Positions 27,302 to 38,246 of a stretch of DNA of 64,000 nt are shown in pieces (position 1 is the stretch's first letter; every line of letters begins with the position of its first letter). Below the pieces are notes generated by a model that was not told the origin of the DNA, ran no database searches, and was given only the letters and a program-made list of their open reading frames with translations. The DNA lies in NCBI GenBank assembly GCA_937883755.1, contig CAKZYA010000031.1, positions 47,599 to 111,598 on the forward strand. The letters are read 5' to 3'. A program made the translations under genes and the position numbers. This DNA is from an uncultured Flammeovirgaceae bacterium. Lineage in GTDB: Bacteria; Bacteroidota; Bacteroidia; Cytophagales; Cyclobacteriaceae.

Positions 27302-28774
27302 TTGGATCAGGTAAGCACACCCTATGGATTCATTCAAGACGGTAAAATTTACCGAAACGCCTTTCTTGAATACCCCTCTCGCGAAATTGGCGAAGTACGC
27401 GAAAGCGAAGCTTCAACCATCAAGTATTTCGAGGATCGTTTCACGATGGCCGAAAACAAAGTTACTCAATTAGAACAGTCGGTAGAAGAATCAGAAAATA
27501 AAGGTTCCTACCTTATGAAGCTGATTCACATGCGGGAGAGCCTCGCTAAATTTGATGCACTAGGCGAATATCCCCAACTCTACGAACGGCTCGATGTGAT
27601 AGAAGGTAAGCTCAGAGAGATTATCGCTCAAAACCGCATAAAAAACTTAGAAATCAAACGTGCCCTTATTGCAGAAGCCGAACCCTTTGAGTTTAGCTCT
27701 GATTGGAAGGAGGCTACCGAGCAGTTGAAAGAAATTAAAGGAAAATGGATTAAAACCGGAGCAGTTGATGATGAATATCAGGAAGAAATTGAAGGGCGCT
27801 TCAATGAGATATTAGATAATTTTTTCCAACGCCGCAAAGAATTCTTCGAGGAGCGTAAACGCATGGTCTTCGAGCGAGTAAAACGCTACCGTGATATTAA
27901 TAACGAGCTGTACCAACTTCTTCGACATCCTGATAAACAGGAAGCCCGCGAGAAGGCTAAGGAATTACAAGCAGCCTGGCGCGAAGTGGGCAAAGTGCCT
28001 AGTTTCCACTACTCTAAACTGTTCAGAAATCATAAGTCCCTGACAGGTAAGATTTTCCGTAGTGATAGCTACGGGGGAGGTTATCAATCGCGGGGTGGCT
28101 ACGACCGACAGGGAGGTTACGGACAGTCACGCGGTGGATACGACCGACCTAGAGGAGGTTATGATCGTCAGGGAGGTGGATACGACCGAGGTGGCGGATA
28201 CGGCGGACGATCATCTTACGGTGGCGGAGGTGGCTATCGAGACAATCGGGGCGGTGACCGCTACGGCAGTCAACAGAATTACGTTAGCCCTGAAGAGGCT
28301 ATGACCCGCAAAAAAGAGCTTATCAGTAAAGCCGAAGATCTGATTGGTAAAGATCAAGTAAACACCATGGAAGAAGTAAAGCAGCTTCGGCTAGCCTGGA
28401 AACAATCGGGGCGAATTTCTCGGGAAAAAGCCATTGAACTGACTGAAAAGTTTAATTACACCTGTGAGAAGGCATTAGAAACTAACTTTCTGGAGCGATT
28501 GGTAACCAACCGCGACCCGGACTTTTCTCATCTGAACGTTGCCGAACAGCTTCAGCAGAAGATTTCTTTGCTCAATAACCTAATTGCCAGGGATGATGAA
28601 GAGTTGATCCGCTCTAAAGCTGAAAATCAGCACCTACTGAATAGCCGGGATACTCGAAACTTTTCGGAGGATGATCGGCGAGCTGCTGGGAGATTGCGAT
28701 CGCAGATAAGGAAACTTCAGGTAAAGAAAGAACTGCTAGAAGAGTTACAAAATAGCCTGGACAAGTACTTATAA
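27302..28774 (+). CDS. DUF349-repeat protein with an RGG/GY-rich low-complexity insert
   Basis: This 490-residue protein starts at TTG 27302; the frame is closed by a stop at 27287 and has no ATG between. It holds helical DUF349 repeats (WKEATEQLKEIKGKWIKTG, AKELQAAWREVGKVP and, after the insert, VKQLRLAWKQSGRISRE). Residues about 253-328 are a low-complexity stretch of RGGYDR, GGGYDR and GGGGGY units, very like eukaryotic RGG motifs that bind RNA or drive condensation. The repeats sit between two DUF349 segments rather than at the end. The function of DUF349 proteins is not settled. The insert suggests nucleic-acid contact, which is inference. Confidence 0.85.
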   Translation: MDQVSTPYGFIQDGKIYRNAFLEYPSREIGEVRESEASTIKYFEDRFTMAENKVTQLEQSVEESENKGSYLMKLIHMRESLAKFDALGEYPQLYERLDVIEGKLREIIAQNRIKNLEIKRALIAEAEPFEFSSDWKEATEQLKEIKGKWIKTGAVDDEYQEEIEGRFNEILDNFFQRRKEFFEERKRMVFERVKRYRDINNELYQLLRHPDKQEAREKAKELQAAWREVGKVPSFHYSKLFRNHKSLTGKIFRSDSYGGGYQSRGGYDRQGGYGQSRGGYDRPRGGYDRQGGGYDRGGGYGGRSSYGGGGGYRDNRGGDRYGSQQNYVSPEEAMTRKKELISKAEDLIGKDQVNTMEEVKQLRLAWKQSGRISREKAIELTEKFNYTCEKALETNFLERLVTNRDPDFSHLNVAEQLQQKISLLNNLIARDDEELIRSKAENQHLLNSRDTRNFSEDDRRAAGRLRSQIRKLQVKKELLEELQNSLDKYL

Positions 28775-28784
28775 GAAATTATAG

Positions 28785-28852
28785 GTGGTAATTGAAACTT
28801 TTTTTTCAAGGAATATCTTTCCCACGTAATTGAATTAGAAGTTTATTACCAC
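28785..28852. repeat. Long hairpin after the DUF349 gene
   Basis: GTGGTAAT (28785-28792) plus AAACTT (28795-28800) pair with AAGTTT plus ATTACCAC (28839-28852), leaving a 2-base bulge and a 38-base loop. It starts 11 bp after the stop codon and may be a 3' structure of that message or part of a small RNA. Confidence 0.45.
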
Positions 28853-28870
28853 TTTAAATTCCTTTTTGGT

Positions 28871-28891
28871 AAGAAAATTGACAATTTTCTT
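28871..28891. promoter_or_regulatory. Perfect 10+1+10 palindrome upstream of the DUF2795 gene
   Basis: AAGAAAATTG (28871-28880), one A, then CAATTTTCTT (28882-28891) form a perfect inverted repeat followed by TTG. It could be an operator for the gene at 28960 or a compact bidirectional terminator. Nothing here tells which. Confidence 0.45.
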
Positions 28892-28959
28892 TTGAACTAT
28901 ATAGTTAATTTATTATTCATCACTCCTGAATTCAACGTCAAACAGAAAATTTGGTAAGT

Positions 28960-29181
28960 ATGTACTGGACTTTAGAATTAGCATCTTATTTAGAAGATGC
29001 CCCCTGGCCGGCCACCAAAGACGAGCTTATTGATTTCTCGATTCGCTCGGGTGCGCCTTTAGAAGTTGTTGAGAATTTGCAAGAGCTGGAAGATGATGGC
29101 CAACCTTACGAAAATATTGAAGAAATCTGGCCGGATTATCCTACTAAAGAAGATTTCTTTTTCAACGAAGACGAATACTAA
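28960..29181 (+). CDS. DUF2795 small protein
   Basis: The start chosen is ATG 28960 (MYWTLELASYLEDAPWPATK), giving 73 residues; a TTG nine bases upstream is also in frame but adds nothing conserved. The sequence has the DUF2795 pattern of an ELASYLEDAPWPATKDEL helix, then APLEVVENLQELEDDG and a very acidic C-terminal tail. It is a widely conserved short cytoplasmic protein of Bacteroidota with no known role. The nearest gene downstream (ispD) is convergent, 16 bp away. Confidence in the gene is high and in its function nil. Confidence 0.88.
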   Translation: MYWTLELASYLEDAPWPATKDELIDFSIRSGAPLEVVENLQELEDDGQPYENIEEIWPDYPTKEDFFFNEDEY

Positions 29182-29197
29182 CCACCTACCGCCACTA

Positions 29198-29881
29198 TCA
29201 ACCGGAAGTCTTTTGCTGTAAAAAGGCTTCCGCTACTAACATATCCTCCGGAGTAGTTACCTTAATATTCCGAAAGTCTCCCGCAACGAGTGTTACGGTC
29301 TTCCCCACCGCTTCTACTAAACTCGCTTCATCACTAAACTCATCAAGAGTATCTAATCTCTCGTAAGCCTCTGTCAGCCAAGATTTTTGAAAAGTTTGTG
29401 GGGTTTGCATTAATCGGTAGTTAGATCGATTTTTTGCTTGAGACCCTGTCTCTACTATTTCCCGAATCGAATCTTTTAAAGGCACACTTGCAATGGCTGA
29501 GCCGCCTTGAGTCGCCACTTCAAATGATTCTTTAATCATGCGATGAGTCACCAAAGGTCGCACTCCGTCGTGAATAGCCACTACACAATTATGGGATTGG
29601 ATTTGGGTAACCCCATTTTTAACTGACTGAGAACGGTTATCACCTCCACCTACAACTTGGTGAGGAATATCGCAGTGGTATTTTTCACAGAGATTTTTCC
29701 ACCGAGCGTGTTCAGTTAGAGGTAATACTAACCAGATAGGGAGTTTAGCATCGTAAGTATAAAATACTTCTAGCGTATGAACTAGTAGTGGTTTACCTTC
29801 CAAAAGCAAAAATTGCTTAGGGATATCGGATTGCATCCGGGAACCTCGCCCCCCAGCAACAATTACCACAGCTCGATCCAT
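29198..29881 (-). CDS. ispD: 2-C-methyl-D-erythritol 4-phosphate cytidylyltransferase
   Basis: This 227-residue protein has the IspD nucleotide-binding start VIVAGGRGSRMQSDIPKQFL, then AIHDGVRPLV and TPQTF, and the late ITTPEDM-like VTTPEDMLVAE. It joins CTP with methylerythritol 4-phosphate in the non-mevalonate isoprenoid pathway, in the cytosol. It lies 13 bp after queA on the same strand, so the two are probably cotranscribed. Length is as usual for the family. Confidence 0.95.
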   Translation of the reverse strand: MDRAVVIVAGGRGSRMQSDIPKQFLLLEGKPLLVHTLEVFYTYDAKLPIWLVLPLTEHARWKNLCEKYHCDIPHQVVGGGDNRSQSVKNGVTQIQSHNCVVAIHDGVRPLVTHRMIKESFEVATQGGSAIASVPLKDSIREIVETGSQAKNRSNYRLMQTPQTFQKSWLTEAYERLDTLDEFSDEASLVEAVGKTVTLVAGDFRNIKVTTPEDMLVAEAFLQQKTSG

Positions 29882-29894
29882 CGCTATCGTTGTG

Positions 29895-30959
29895 CTAGAT
29901 GATTAGCATCGCATCGCCGTAAGTAAAGAAGCGGTACTTCTCTTTCACAGCGAGTTCATAAGCTTTCATCACTAGATCGTAGCCCCCAAAAGCCGCTGCC
30001 ATCATCAGCAGGGTTGACTGAGGAAGATGAAAGTTCGTCACTAAGGCATTACAAATCTTAAACTCATAGGGTGGGAAGATGAATTTGTCGGTCCAACCCT
30101 CGTTAGCTTTTAATCGACCGCTTGCCGAAACCGAAGATTCAAGAGCCCGCATGGAGGTAGTTCCAATAGAGCATACTCGCCTTTTTTCGTCTAAAGCGCG
30201 ATTCACTGATTTAGCAGTTGGCTCAGTAATCCGATAATTCTCCGAATCCATCTTATGCTTAGTAAGATCTTCTACTTCCACATCGCGAAAAGTTCCCAGA
30301 CCAATATGCAGAGTGATTGGATCAACGTCTATTCCTTTGATTTCCAGACGCTTAAGAAGTTGCTTAGTAAAATGGAGCCCTGCAGTAGGCGCTGCAACTG
30401 CACCCACGTGTTCGGCATAAATTGTCTGAAAGCGCTCCCGGTCTTGAGGTTCTACCTTTCTTCGTTCCTTAAAATGATCGGGTAGTGGGGTTTCGCCCAG
30501 TGTATTAATCATTTCGTAGAAAGCTTCCCGTTCGCCTTCGTACAAAAAGCGAATAGTTCGTCCCCGGGAAGTGGTGTTATCAATAACTTCGGCCACTAAT
30601 TCGCCTTCGCCAAAATATAGTTTGTTTCCTACCCGGATTTTACGAGCGGGGTCTACTAACACATCCCAGAGATTCATTTCTGGGTTCAGCTCCCGTAGCA
30701 GGAACACTTCAATTTTTGCCCCGGTTTTTTCTTTATTACCGTACAACCGAGCCGGAAATACTTTCGTATCGTTTACTACGAAGACATCGCCTTCGTCAAA
30801 ATAGTCAACGATATCTTTAAAGACTTTATGCTCAATTTCCCCAGTATCTCGATGAATTACCATGAGGCGAGATTCATCCCGATCGTCGGTTGGATGGAGA
30901 GCAATTAACTTTTCGCGATCTTTTTCGTCAAATTGGTACTTAAATTCCGATAGCTTCAT
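29895..30959 (-). CDS. queA: S-adenosylmethionine:tRNA ribosyltransferase-isomerase
   Basis: This 354-residue enzyme is of normal QueA length. Signature stretches are [16 protein letters not shown], the [19 protein letters not shown] active loop (here [16 protein letters not shown]), [10 protein letters not shown] and [17 protein letters not shown] near the end. It moves the ribosyl part of SAM to 7-aminomethyl-7-deazaguanine in tRNA, making epoxyqueuosine. It leads a two-gene unit with ispD and is divergent from the ABC permease gene, with a 147-bp gap. Confidence 0.97.
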   Translation of the reverse strand: MKLSEFKYQFDEKDREKLIALHPTDDRDESRLMVIHRDTGEIEHKVFKDIVDYFDEGDVFVVNDTKVFPARLYGNKEKTGAKIEVFLLRELNPEMNLWDVLVDPARKIRVGNKLYFGEGELVAEVIDNTTSRGRTIRFLYEGEREAFYEMINTLGETPLPDHFKERRKVEPQDRERFQTIYAEHVGAVAAPTAGLHFTKQLLKRLEIKGIDVDPITLHIGLGTFRDVEVEDLTKHKMDSENYRITEPTAKSVNRALDEKRRVCSIGTTSMRALESSVSASGRLKANEGWTDKFIFPPYEFKICNALVTNFHLPQSTLLMMAAAFGGYDLVMKAYELAVKEKYRFFTYGDAMLII

Positions 30960-31060
30960 GAACAGTTACGGTAGTTACTATAATACGTTGTTGAATTTTT
31001 AAGCCGGGTGCAAAGATAGATATTTGTCTGTAATGGAGATGGAACGTTTGGTAAAAAGTA

Positions 31061-31094
31061 TTGAGTTCCATTTTTTTTCGGAATGATACTTTTG
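31061..31094 (+). promoter_or_regulatory. Candidate Bacteroidota-type promoter for the ABC permease
   Basis: TACTTTTG (31087-31094) matches the -7 consensus TAnnTTTG, with a TTG at 31061-31063 upstream (spacing 23, slightly long). The ATG follows 12 bases later, so the leader would be very short. Confidence 0.4.
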
Positions 31095-31106
31095 TAACAT
31101 CGCTTT

Positions 31107-32354
31107 ATGTTAGTTATCCGCCTAATTTACGAAAGTTTTCTCTCTGCTTGGGATGCCTTACGTTCCAATCCGCTTCGTACCACACTTTCCCTGCTAGGAG
31201 TCACCATTGGTATCTTTGCTATCATTGCTGTATTTACCCTGATTGATTCCCTAGAACGCAACATTCGGGATAGTTTAGATTTTTTGGGAGATCAGGTAAT
31301 TCGGGTAGAAAAGTGGCCCTGGTTGTTCCAAGATAATTATCCATGGTGGAAGTACGTTAACCGTCCTCAGCCCACTCTCAACGAATTTGAGTTTTTGCAA
31401 GCTAATGTAAGTCAGGCTACGGCCATGACTATTTTTGCCGACCGTAATAACCTGACCCTTGAGCACCGTAATAGTAATATTGGTGAAGTATACCTAGTGG
31501 GCGCTTCTTATCAGTATAATCAGGTGTTTGAAGTTGATATTAATCAGGGACGATATTTTTCAGTTCGTGAAACTGAGTTTGCTCAAAATGTGACAATTAT
31601 CGGTTCGGAAATTGCCAAGGCATTATTCCCGATGAGCAACCCATTAGGGAAAGTAGTAGAAATTAAAGGAATGAAATACGTTGTAGTTGGGGTGCTAAAC
31701 GAACAAGGAAGCAATATTGTAGATGCCCCCAGTGCAGATTACACTTGCTATATTCCGTACCAAAGCTTTTTGAAACTTTACGCCAGCCGTAGCCGATGGG
31801 GCGTAGGCTCTACCATTGCACTAAAAGGATACGAGAATGATGTAGGGCTGAAAGAGCTAGAGTTTGAAGTGATTGGATTAATGCGCGGAAGACGGGGTTT
31901 ACGCCCTCGTCAGGATGATAATTTTGCTATTAACCGCCCTGAAGCCTTTGCCGAAGTAGTTAGCAATATTTTTAATGTGATCAGTATTGCCGGAGGAATT
32001 ATTGGCAGCTTCTCTATTTTAGTAGGTGGTTTTGGCATTGCCAATATCATGTTCGTATCAGTAAAAGAGCGTACTAACATTATCGGTATCCAAAAATCAC
32101 TGGGAGCTAAAAATTACTTTATACTGCTGCAATTTTTGTTTGAAGCTACCTTTTTGAGCTTGATTGGCGGAGTGGTAGGAATGATTCTGGTCTATTTTGC
32201 CACCTTTATTTCTCTCGGATCGCTGGAGTTGCAGCTCACCATTAAAAATATACTGATCGGTTTGATTGTCTCAAGTAGTATTGGAATTATTTCTGGCCTC
32301 ATTCCAGCTATTAGTGCCTCCCGTCTTGATCCAGTAGTCGCTATCCGAAGCTAA
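31107..32354 (+). CDS. MacB/FtsX-type ABC transporter permease
   Basis: This 415-residue protein has one N-terminal transmembrane helix (about 29-50), a large periplasmic MacB-like domain, and three C-terminal helices. The conserved cytoplasmic segment reads GGFGIANIMFVSVKERTN followed by IIGIQKSLGAK, characteristic of MacB/FtsX permeases. Such permeases work with a separate ATPase and often an adaptor and TolC. No ATPase gene is next to it. It could act in lipoprotein, peptide or drug export. It stands alone between queA (divergent) and an outer-membrane protein gene (convergent). Confidence 0.9.
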   Translation: MLVIRLIYESFLSAWDALRSNPLRTTLSLLGVTIGIFAIIAVFTLIDSLERNIRDSLDFLGDQVIRVEKWPWLFQDNYPWWKYVNRPQPTLNEFEFLQANVSQATAMTIFADRNNLTLEHRNSNIGEVYLVGASYQYNQVFEVDINQGRYFSVRETEFAQNVTIIGSEIAKALFPMSNPLGKVVEIKGMKYVVVGVLNEQGSNIVDAPSADYTCYIPYQSFLKLYASRSRWGVGSTIALKGYENDVGLKELEFEVIGLMRGRRGLRPRQDDNFAINRPEAFAEVVSNIFNVISIAGGIIGSFSILVGGFGIANIMFVSVKERTNIIGIQKSLGAKNYFILLQFLFEATFLSLIGGVVGMILVYFATFISLGSLELQLTIKNILIGLIVSSSIGIISGLIPAISASRLDPVVAIRS

Positions 32355-32359
32355 GCAGC

Positions 32360-33121
32360 TCAGAAACGAACCGAAAGCCCACTACTAACAAAGTAGTCTG
32401 GAGCATTTACGCTAAGCCCAACTCCCCCTGAAACATCTAGTTGTAAGTCAGGAAGTAACAGTACTGCCCCACCTAAGTTGAACAAATGCGAATGATCAAG
32501 CTGAGACCAGAAGCCATAAAACTCACCAAAGGCAGCCAAAAAATCATTAATTCCTATATCTAGAGAAGCAGCGTAAGAATGATTAGGATACTGAAATGTC
32601 CCCCGATCATTCGCCCAGGAAATTCCCAGATTGGTAGTAAGCGACAGACTCTTGGAAAGCCCATGATTCATAAGCAACCGTAGTTCAGGCGTAGCAATTG
32701 GGTTTGACACTTCAAGTGGTTCCTCCTTCGGCATAGTCACATTCACAATTAAAGCCGACTGAGGGATTATTCCTCTATTTTCTGTCAAGCCTATTTTGGT
32801 TCCTAATATGATCGGGGATAGATACGTTGGCTCTCCTATTCCCCCCTGAAAAATATCTGCGCTAGCGCGAAACTCAACTCGCTCAACTAGCCCCACTCGT
32901 ACAAGAGTATTCGGATATAAAATAAGTTGCTGATTTGAGATAGGATCATCCTGATACAAAAACCCAAGTTCCACTTGCACCCGACCGGGAGATAAAACGC
33001 CCGGTGCATCAGTACCTTGACCAGGCCGATCCGTCACTAGTGGATCTAAGTTCTCTAAAACCTGAGCTTTAACTTGAATAATACTTAGAAACACAAACAC
33101 GGCTAAAAAAACTGTTTTCAT
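32360..33121 (-). CDS. Outer-membrane beta-barrel protein, transporter-like
   Basis: This 253-residue protein has a signal peptide (TVFLAVFVFLSIIQVKAQ). The mature start has LVTDRPGQGTDAPGVLSPGRVQVELGF in outline, typical of the Phenol_MetA_deg/transporter barrel family. The rest alternates hydrophobic and polar residues as strands do, and it ends in Phe. These proteins are predicted outer-membrane channels without proven substrate. It is monocistronic, convergent with the permease gene (5 bp) and divergent from glpK. Confidence 0.8.
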   Translation of the reverse strand: MKTVFLAVFVFLSIIQVKAQVLENLDPLVTDRPGQGTDAPGVLSPGRVQVELGFLYQDDPISNQQLILYPNTLVRVGLVERVEFRASADIFQGGIGEPTYLSPIILGTKIGLTENRGIIPQSALIVNVTMPKEEPLEVSNPIATPELRLLMNHGLSKSLSLTTNLGISWANDRGTFQYPNHSYAASLDIGINDFLAAFGEFYGFWSQLDHSHLFNLGGAVLLLPDLQLDVSGGVGLSVNAPDYFVSSGLSVRF

Positions 33122-33250
33122 AGCATTGGTTAAAAGTAGTAAGTTAAACTGATTATTCTAAAAGTATTGGTCAGATCAGCAAAAAGTGGTATGATCACCT
33201 CATATTTATACCAGGATGATTAAACAAAGAATGGTTAAAACCTATTGAGA

Positions 33251-34792
<1,542 letters not shown>

Positions 34793-34864
34793 CTTTAAAT
34801 TTACAATGCTAAATCAAAATTACAACCAGATCATATTTTTCTAACCTCTTAGCAAATATTTTTC

Positions 34865-36433
34865 ATGAGCGGACTAGACCGGGACATTATGTTAGAAACG
34901 CTGGATTCTTACGAAAGCGTTTGGGATATTATCGTCATCGGTGGTGGAGCCACTGGCCTGGGAACAGCGTTAGAAGCTGCCTCAAGGGGCTATGCTACAT
35001 TACTGCTAGAACAAGCCGATTTTGCTAAGGGTACTTCCAGCCGTAGTACTAAATTAGCTCACGGGGGTGTTCGCTACTTACAGCAGGGCGATGTATCTCT
35101 GGTGGTAGAAGCATTACACGAACGAGGTCTAATGATGAAAAATGCCCCCCACCTAGTACATAACCAAGCCTTCGTCATCCCTACCTACGACTGGTGGAAC
35201 GGTCCATTCTACACCGTCGGCATGAAGGTATACGACATGCTCGCTGGAAAGCTAGGTTTAGGCCCTTCTAAAAGCTTGAGTAAAGAAGAAACGATTGAAA
35301 AAATACCAACTGTTGAACAAGAAGGTCTGAGAGGTGGGGTAATTTATTACGATGGTCAGTTTGATGATGCCCGTCTTGCCATCAACCTGGCTCAAACCTG
35401 TGCTGACAATGGCGGGAGCCTAATCAACTACATGAAGGTCACTGGCCTACTCAAAACCAATGATATGGTATCGGGGGTAGTGGCCGATGACTTAGAAACG
35501 GGTAAATCATACCGGATAAATGGCCGAGTAGTTGTTAATGCTACCGGAGTGTTCGTCGATCACGTAATCCAGATGGATGATCCTGAAGCTAAAGATATTG
35601 TCCAGCCCAGCCAGGGAGTCCACGTGGTTCTTGATAAAGAATTTCTGCCGGGCGATTCAGCCATTATGGTTCCCAAGACTGACGATGGTCGGGTACTATT
35701 CGCCGTTCCCTGGAATGATAAAGTAGTCGTAGGAACGACTGATACTCCCGTAGACGATGTATCGCTGGAACCACGGGCATTGGAAGAAGAGGTAGAGTTT
35801 ATCCTCGATCACGCTGCTCAGTATCTAACTAAAGACCCTGATCGAACCGATGTTCTCAGCGTTTATGCCGGGCTTCGGCCACTAGTGAAAACATCGGAAG
35901 GTAAAAGTACATCTCAGATCTCCCGGAGCCACTCTATCCTGGTATCAGTATCAGGTCTAGTAACGATTACGGGCGGTAAATGGACTACTTACCGAAAAAT
36001 GGGTGAAGACGCCGTAGACAAAGCGGCCCTCATTGCTGGATTAGAAGACCGGGAATCTAAAACTAAAGGTTTACGCATTCGAGGCTGGCTCCGAAATGTA
36101 GATTCTAATAACCCACTATGGTTCTATGGTTCTGACTCAATTGCTATTCGTAAGATGGTAGAGCGTAATCCTGAGCTAGGCGAACAACTGCACCCTGATT
36201 TACCTATTATCCAAGCTCAGGTTATTTGGGCTGCTAAAAATGAGATGGCTAGAACCGTCGAGGATTTTTTATCGCGACGAACTCGAGCACTTCTGCTAAA
36301 CGCCCGGGCTAGCATTGAGATGGCTCCTAAAGTGGCAAAACTATTGGCTCAGAAACTACGAAAAGACGAAAACTGGCAAAAACTACAAATAGAAAGCTAC
36401 CGAGAGCTCGCCTCGGGATACCTACTAAACTAA
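34865..36433 (+). CDS. glpD: FAD-dependent glycerol-3-phosphate dehydrogenase
   Basis: This 522-residue protein has an N-terminal FAD-binding dinucleotide fold (IIVIGGGATGLGTALEAASRG) followed by KGTSSRSTKLAHGGVRYL, the GlpD signature. Further on are VVNATGVFVD, YAGLRPLV and GGKWTTYRKM, and a C-terminal helical domain. It oxidises glycerol 3-phosphate to dihydroxyacetone phosphate and passes electrons to the quinone pool at the inner membrane. It lies between glpK and glpF (8 bp to glpF). Confidence 0.96.
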   Translation: MSGLDRDIMLETLDSYESVWDIIVIGGGATGLGTALEAASRGYATLLLEQADFAKGTSSRSTKLAHGGVRYLQQGDVSLVVEALHERGLMMKNAPHLVHNQAFVIPTYDWWNGPFYTVGMKVYDMLAGKLGLGPSKSLSKEETIEKIPTVEQEGLRGGVIYYDGQFDDARLAINLAQTCADNGGSLINYMKVTGLLKTNDMVSGVVADDLETGKSYRINGRVVVNATGVFVDHVIQMDDPEAKDIVQPSQGVHVVLDKEFLPGDSAIMVPKTDDGRVLFAVPWNDKVVVGTTDTPVDDVSLEPRALEEEVEFILDHAAQYLTKDPDRTDVLSVYAGLRPLVKTSEGKSTSQISRSHSILVSVSGLVTITGGKWTTYRKMGEDAVDKAALIAGLEDRESKTKGLRIRGWLRNVDSNNPLWFYGSDSIAIRKMVERNPELGEQLHPDLPIIQAQVIWAAKNEMARTVEDFLSRRTRALLLNARASIEMAPKVAKLLAQKLRKDENWQKLQIESYRELASGYLLN

Positions 36434-36441
36434 CCTAACCA

Positions 36442-37182
36442 ATGTCAAACTTTATTGCCGAATTTATCGGAACCGCCCTACTGTTACTGTTGGGAAATGG
36501 TGTCGTTTGCAACGTCGTACTCAATCAAACCAAAGGAAACAATGCCGGATGGATTGTAATTACCGCTGGCTGGGGAATGGCCGTATTTGTAGCGGTTTTT
36601 ACGGTTGCCCCCTACAGCGGAGCCCACCTCAATCCGGCCGTCTCGCTCGGTTTAGCCGCCGCTGGAGTTTTTGAGTGGGGATTAGTCCCCATCTATATTT
36701 TAGCTCAAATGCTGGGCGCAGCCACTGGAACTACGCTCGCCTGGCTAATGTACCGTCCGCACGTTGAGGTAACTTCCGATACCGGGGCAAAATTAGCCAC
36801 CTTTGCTACCGGCCCTGCCATTCGTAAGACAGCATCCAACTTTATCTCTGAGCTGATTGGCACATTTGTACTGGTATTTGCGGCACTCTCCATTGCTCCT
36901 CCTGAATTAAAAGCAACTGAATTCTCAGATGTTGAGTTTGGACTAGGTGCATTAGGTGCACTCCCTGTCGGATTAGTCGTTTTTGCTATTGGTATGTCTC
37001 TAGGGGGAACAACGGGTTACGCTATTAATCCGGCTCGGGATCTGGCTCCTCGAATTATGCACGCAATTTTACCTATTTCCAATAAGGGAAGCAGCGACTG
37101 GGGCTATTCCTGGGTTCCGGTGATAGGCCCCATTGTGGGTGGAATATTAGCCGGTGTGCTTTACACTATTCTCGTAAACTAA
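36442..37182 (+). CDS. glpF: Glycerol facilitator (MIP family)
   Basis: This 246-residue protein has six transmembrane helices and two NPA boxes, SGAHLNPAVSLG and GYAINPARDLAPR. The Asp after the second NPAR, the GLAPR-like stretch and the length match aquaglyceroporins rather than strict water channels. It lets glycerol into the cell. It follows glpD by 8 bp and completes a glycerol uptake-and-oxidation unit. Its last 4 bases overlap the end of the convergent ROK kinase gene. Confidence 0.95.
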   Translation: MSNFIAEFIGTALLLLLGNGVVCNVVLNQTKGNNAGWIVITAGWGMAVFVAVFTVAPYSGAHLNPAVSLGLAAAGVFEWGLVPIYILAQMLGAATGTTLAWLMYRPHVEVTSDTGAKLATFATGPAIRKTASNFISELIGTFVLVFAALSIAPPELKATEFSDVEFGLGALGALPVGLVVFAIGMSLGGTTGYAINPARDLAPRIMHAILPISNKGSSDWGYSWVPVIGPIVGGILAGVLYTILVN

Positions 37183-38096
37183 ACTGGATCACTTACTAAC
37201 ATAGCAGCTCCAAATACTCCCGCACTATCTCCCAGCTTAGGGCGGAAAAATTGAGTGTCCAGCCGATTATTGAATACGTACTTCTTAACTGCCTCTACTC
37301 CTTCAGCATATAATTCGTCAATATTGCCTACGCCCCCGCCTAGCACGATAGCATCGGGGTCAAGGATATTAATAACTACCGAAATAGCAAGTCCGAAGAA
37401 CTCAGTCAGTCGTTTAATAGTCTGTTTGGCCGTCGGATCATTTCCTGACTGGTAACGCTGGTAGATTTCTTTCAGATTACACTCTTCTCCTGTTTGCTGA
37501 TGATAGAAACGAGCTAAGGAAGGCCCAGCTAGTATAGTTTCTACTACCCCCGTGCGCCCAGTGTAAGACTTTCCACCTGACTCATCTAGAAAGTTATGCC
37601 CCCACTCTCCTCCTATTCCTTGTCGTCCGTTCCAGATTTTCCCATCCATGACAATGCCGCCACCTACCCCCGTGCCCATAATTACTCCAAATACCATTCG
37701 GGCTTCGGGCATCTTTTCTTTCACTATTCCCAATCGGGCTTCGGCCAGAGCAAAGCAGTTGGCATCATTGGCTATTTCAATCGGAATCCCTAGTTTTTCC
37801 TCTACATCTCGCTTAAACGGCTGACCATTAAGGCAGGTAGTATTACTGTTTTTTAGAGTTTGTAAAATAGGATCAAGAGTGCCCGGAGTACCAAAACCCA
37901 CTTGTTCCGGCTTCAGACCCGTTTCCGCCGACATTTGATCAATGAGCTTACTAATCTGGTTTATAATATGAGCATAACCATGCTGCTGTTCGGTAGGTAC
38001 TCGGGTTCGGCAGAGCACATCGGTACTTTCCGCACTTTTCAGTACAACACCTTCTATCTTTGTTCCGCCCAAATCAATACCCCAAAGTGGTTTCAT
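37179..38096 (-). CDS. ROK-family sugar kinase lacking the usual zinc cysteines
   Basis: This 305-residue protein has the ATP-binding DLGGTKIEGVVL, IANDANCFALAEARLG and the ROK signature VIMGTGVGGGIVMDGKIWNG with GIGGEWGH. Most ROK kinases bind zinc through this His plus CxCGxxGC. Here that place reads SYTGRTGV (residues 177-184), so all three cysteines are gone while the His remains. It probably phosphorylates glucose, fructose or an N-acylated hexosamine. A sugar porter gene lies 150 bp upstream on the same strand, which supports hexose metabolism. Confidence 0.9.
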   Translation of the reverse strand: MKPLWGIDLGGTKIEGVVLKSAESTDVLCRTRVPTEQQHGYAHIINQISKLIDQMSAETGLKPEQVGFGTPGTLDPILQTLKNSNTTCLNGQPFKRDVEEKLGIPIEIANDANCFALAEARLGIVKEKMPEARMVFGVIMGTGVGGGIVMDGKIWNGRQGIGGEWGHNFLDESGGKSYTGRTGVVETILAGPSLARFYHQQTGEECNLKEIYQRYQSGNDPTAKQTIKRLTEFFGLAISVVINILDPDAIVLGGGVGNIDELYAEGVEAVKKYVFNNRLDTQFFRPKLGDSAGVFGAAMLVSDPV

Positions 38097-38246
38097 TTGC
38101 TGATTGTTAAGTCTTCCTTAGTTCTTTGTATTAGTCGATCGTCGCTCGGGCTTTAGGAACTCCGTTTTGTACACCTTACACCTTTTAACCTGAACCTTTT
38201 CACATCTCACACTTCATATCGCCCGGCGACCCGGTTCACATTTTCA

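Noticed and set aside
28062..28304. 80-codon frame inside the RGG region of the DUF349 gene
   Set aside because: It is a shadow of the repetitive codons in the main frame, rich in Thr, Val and Asp from the shifted repeat.
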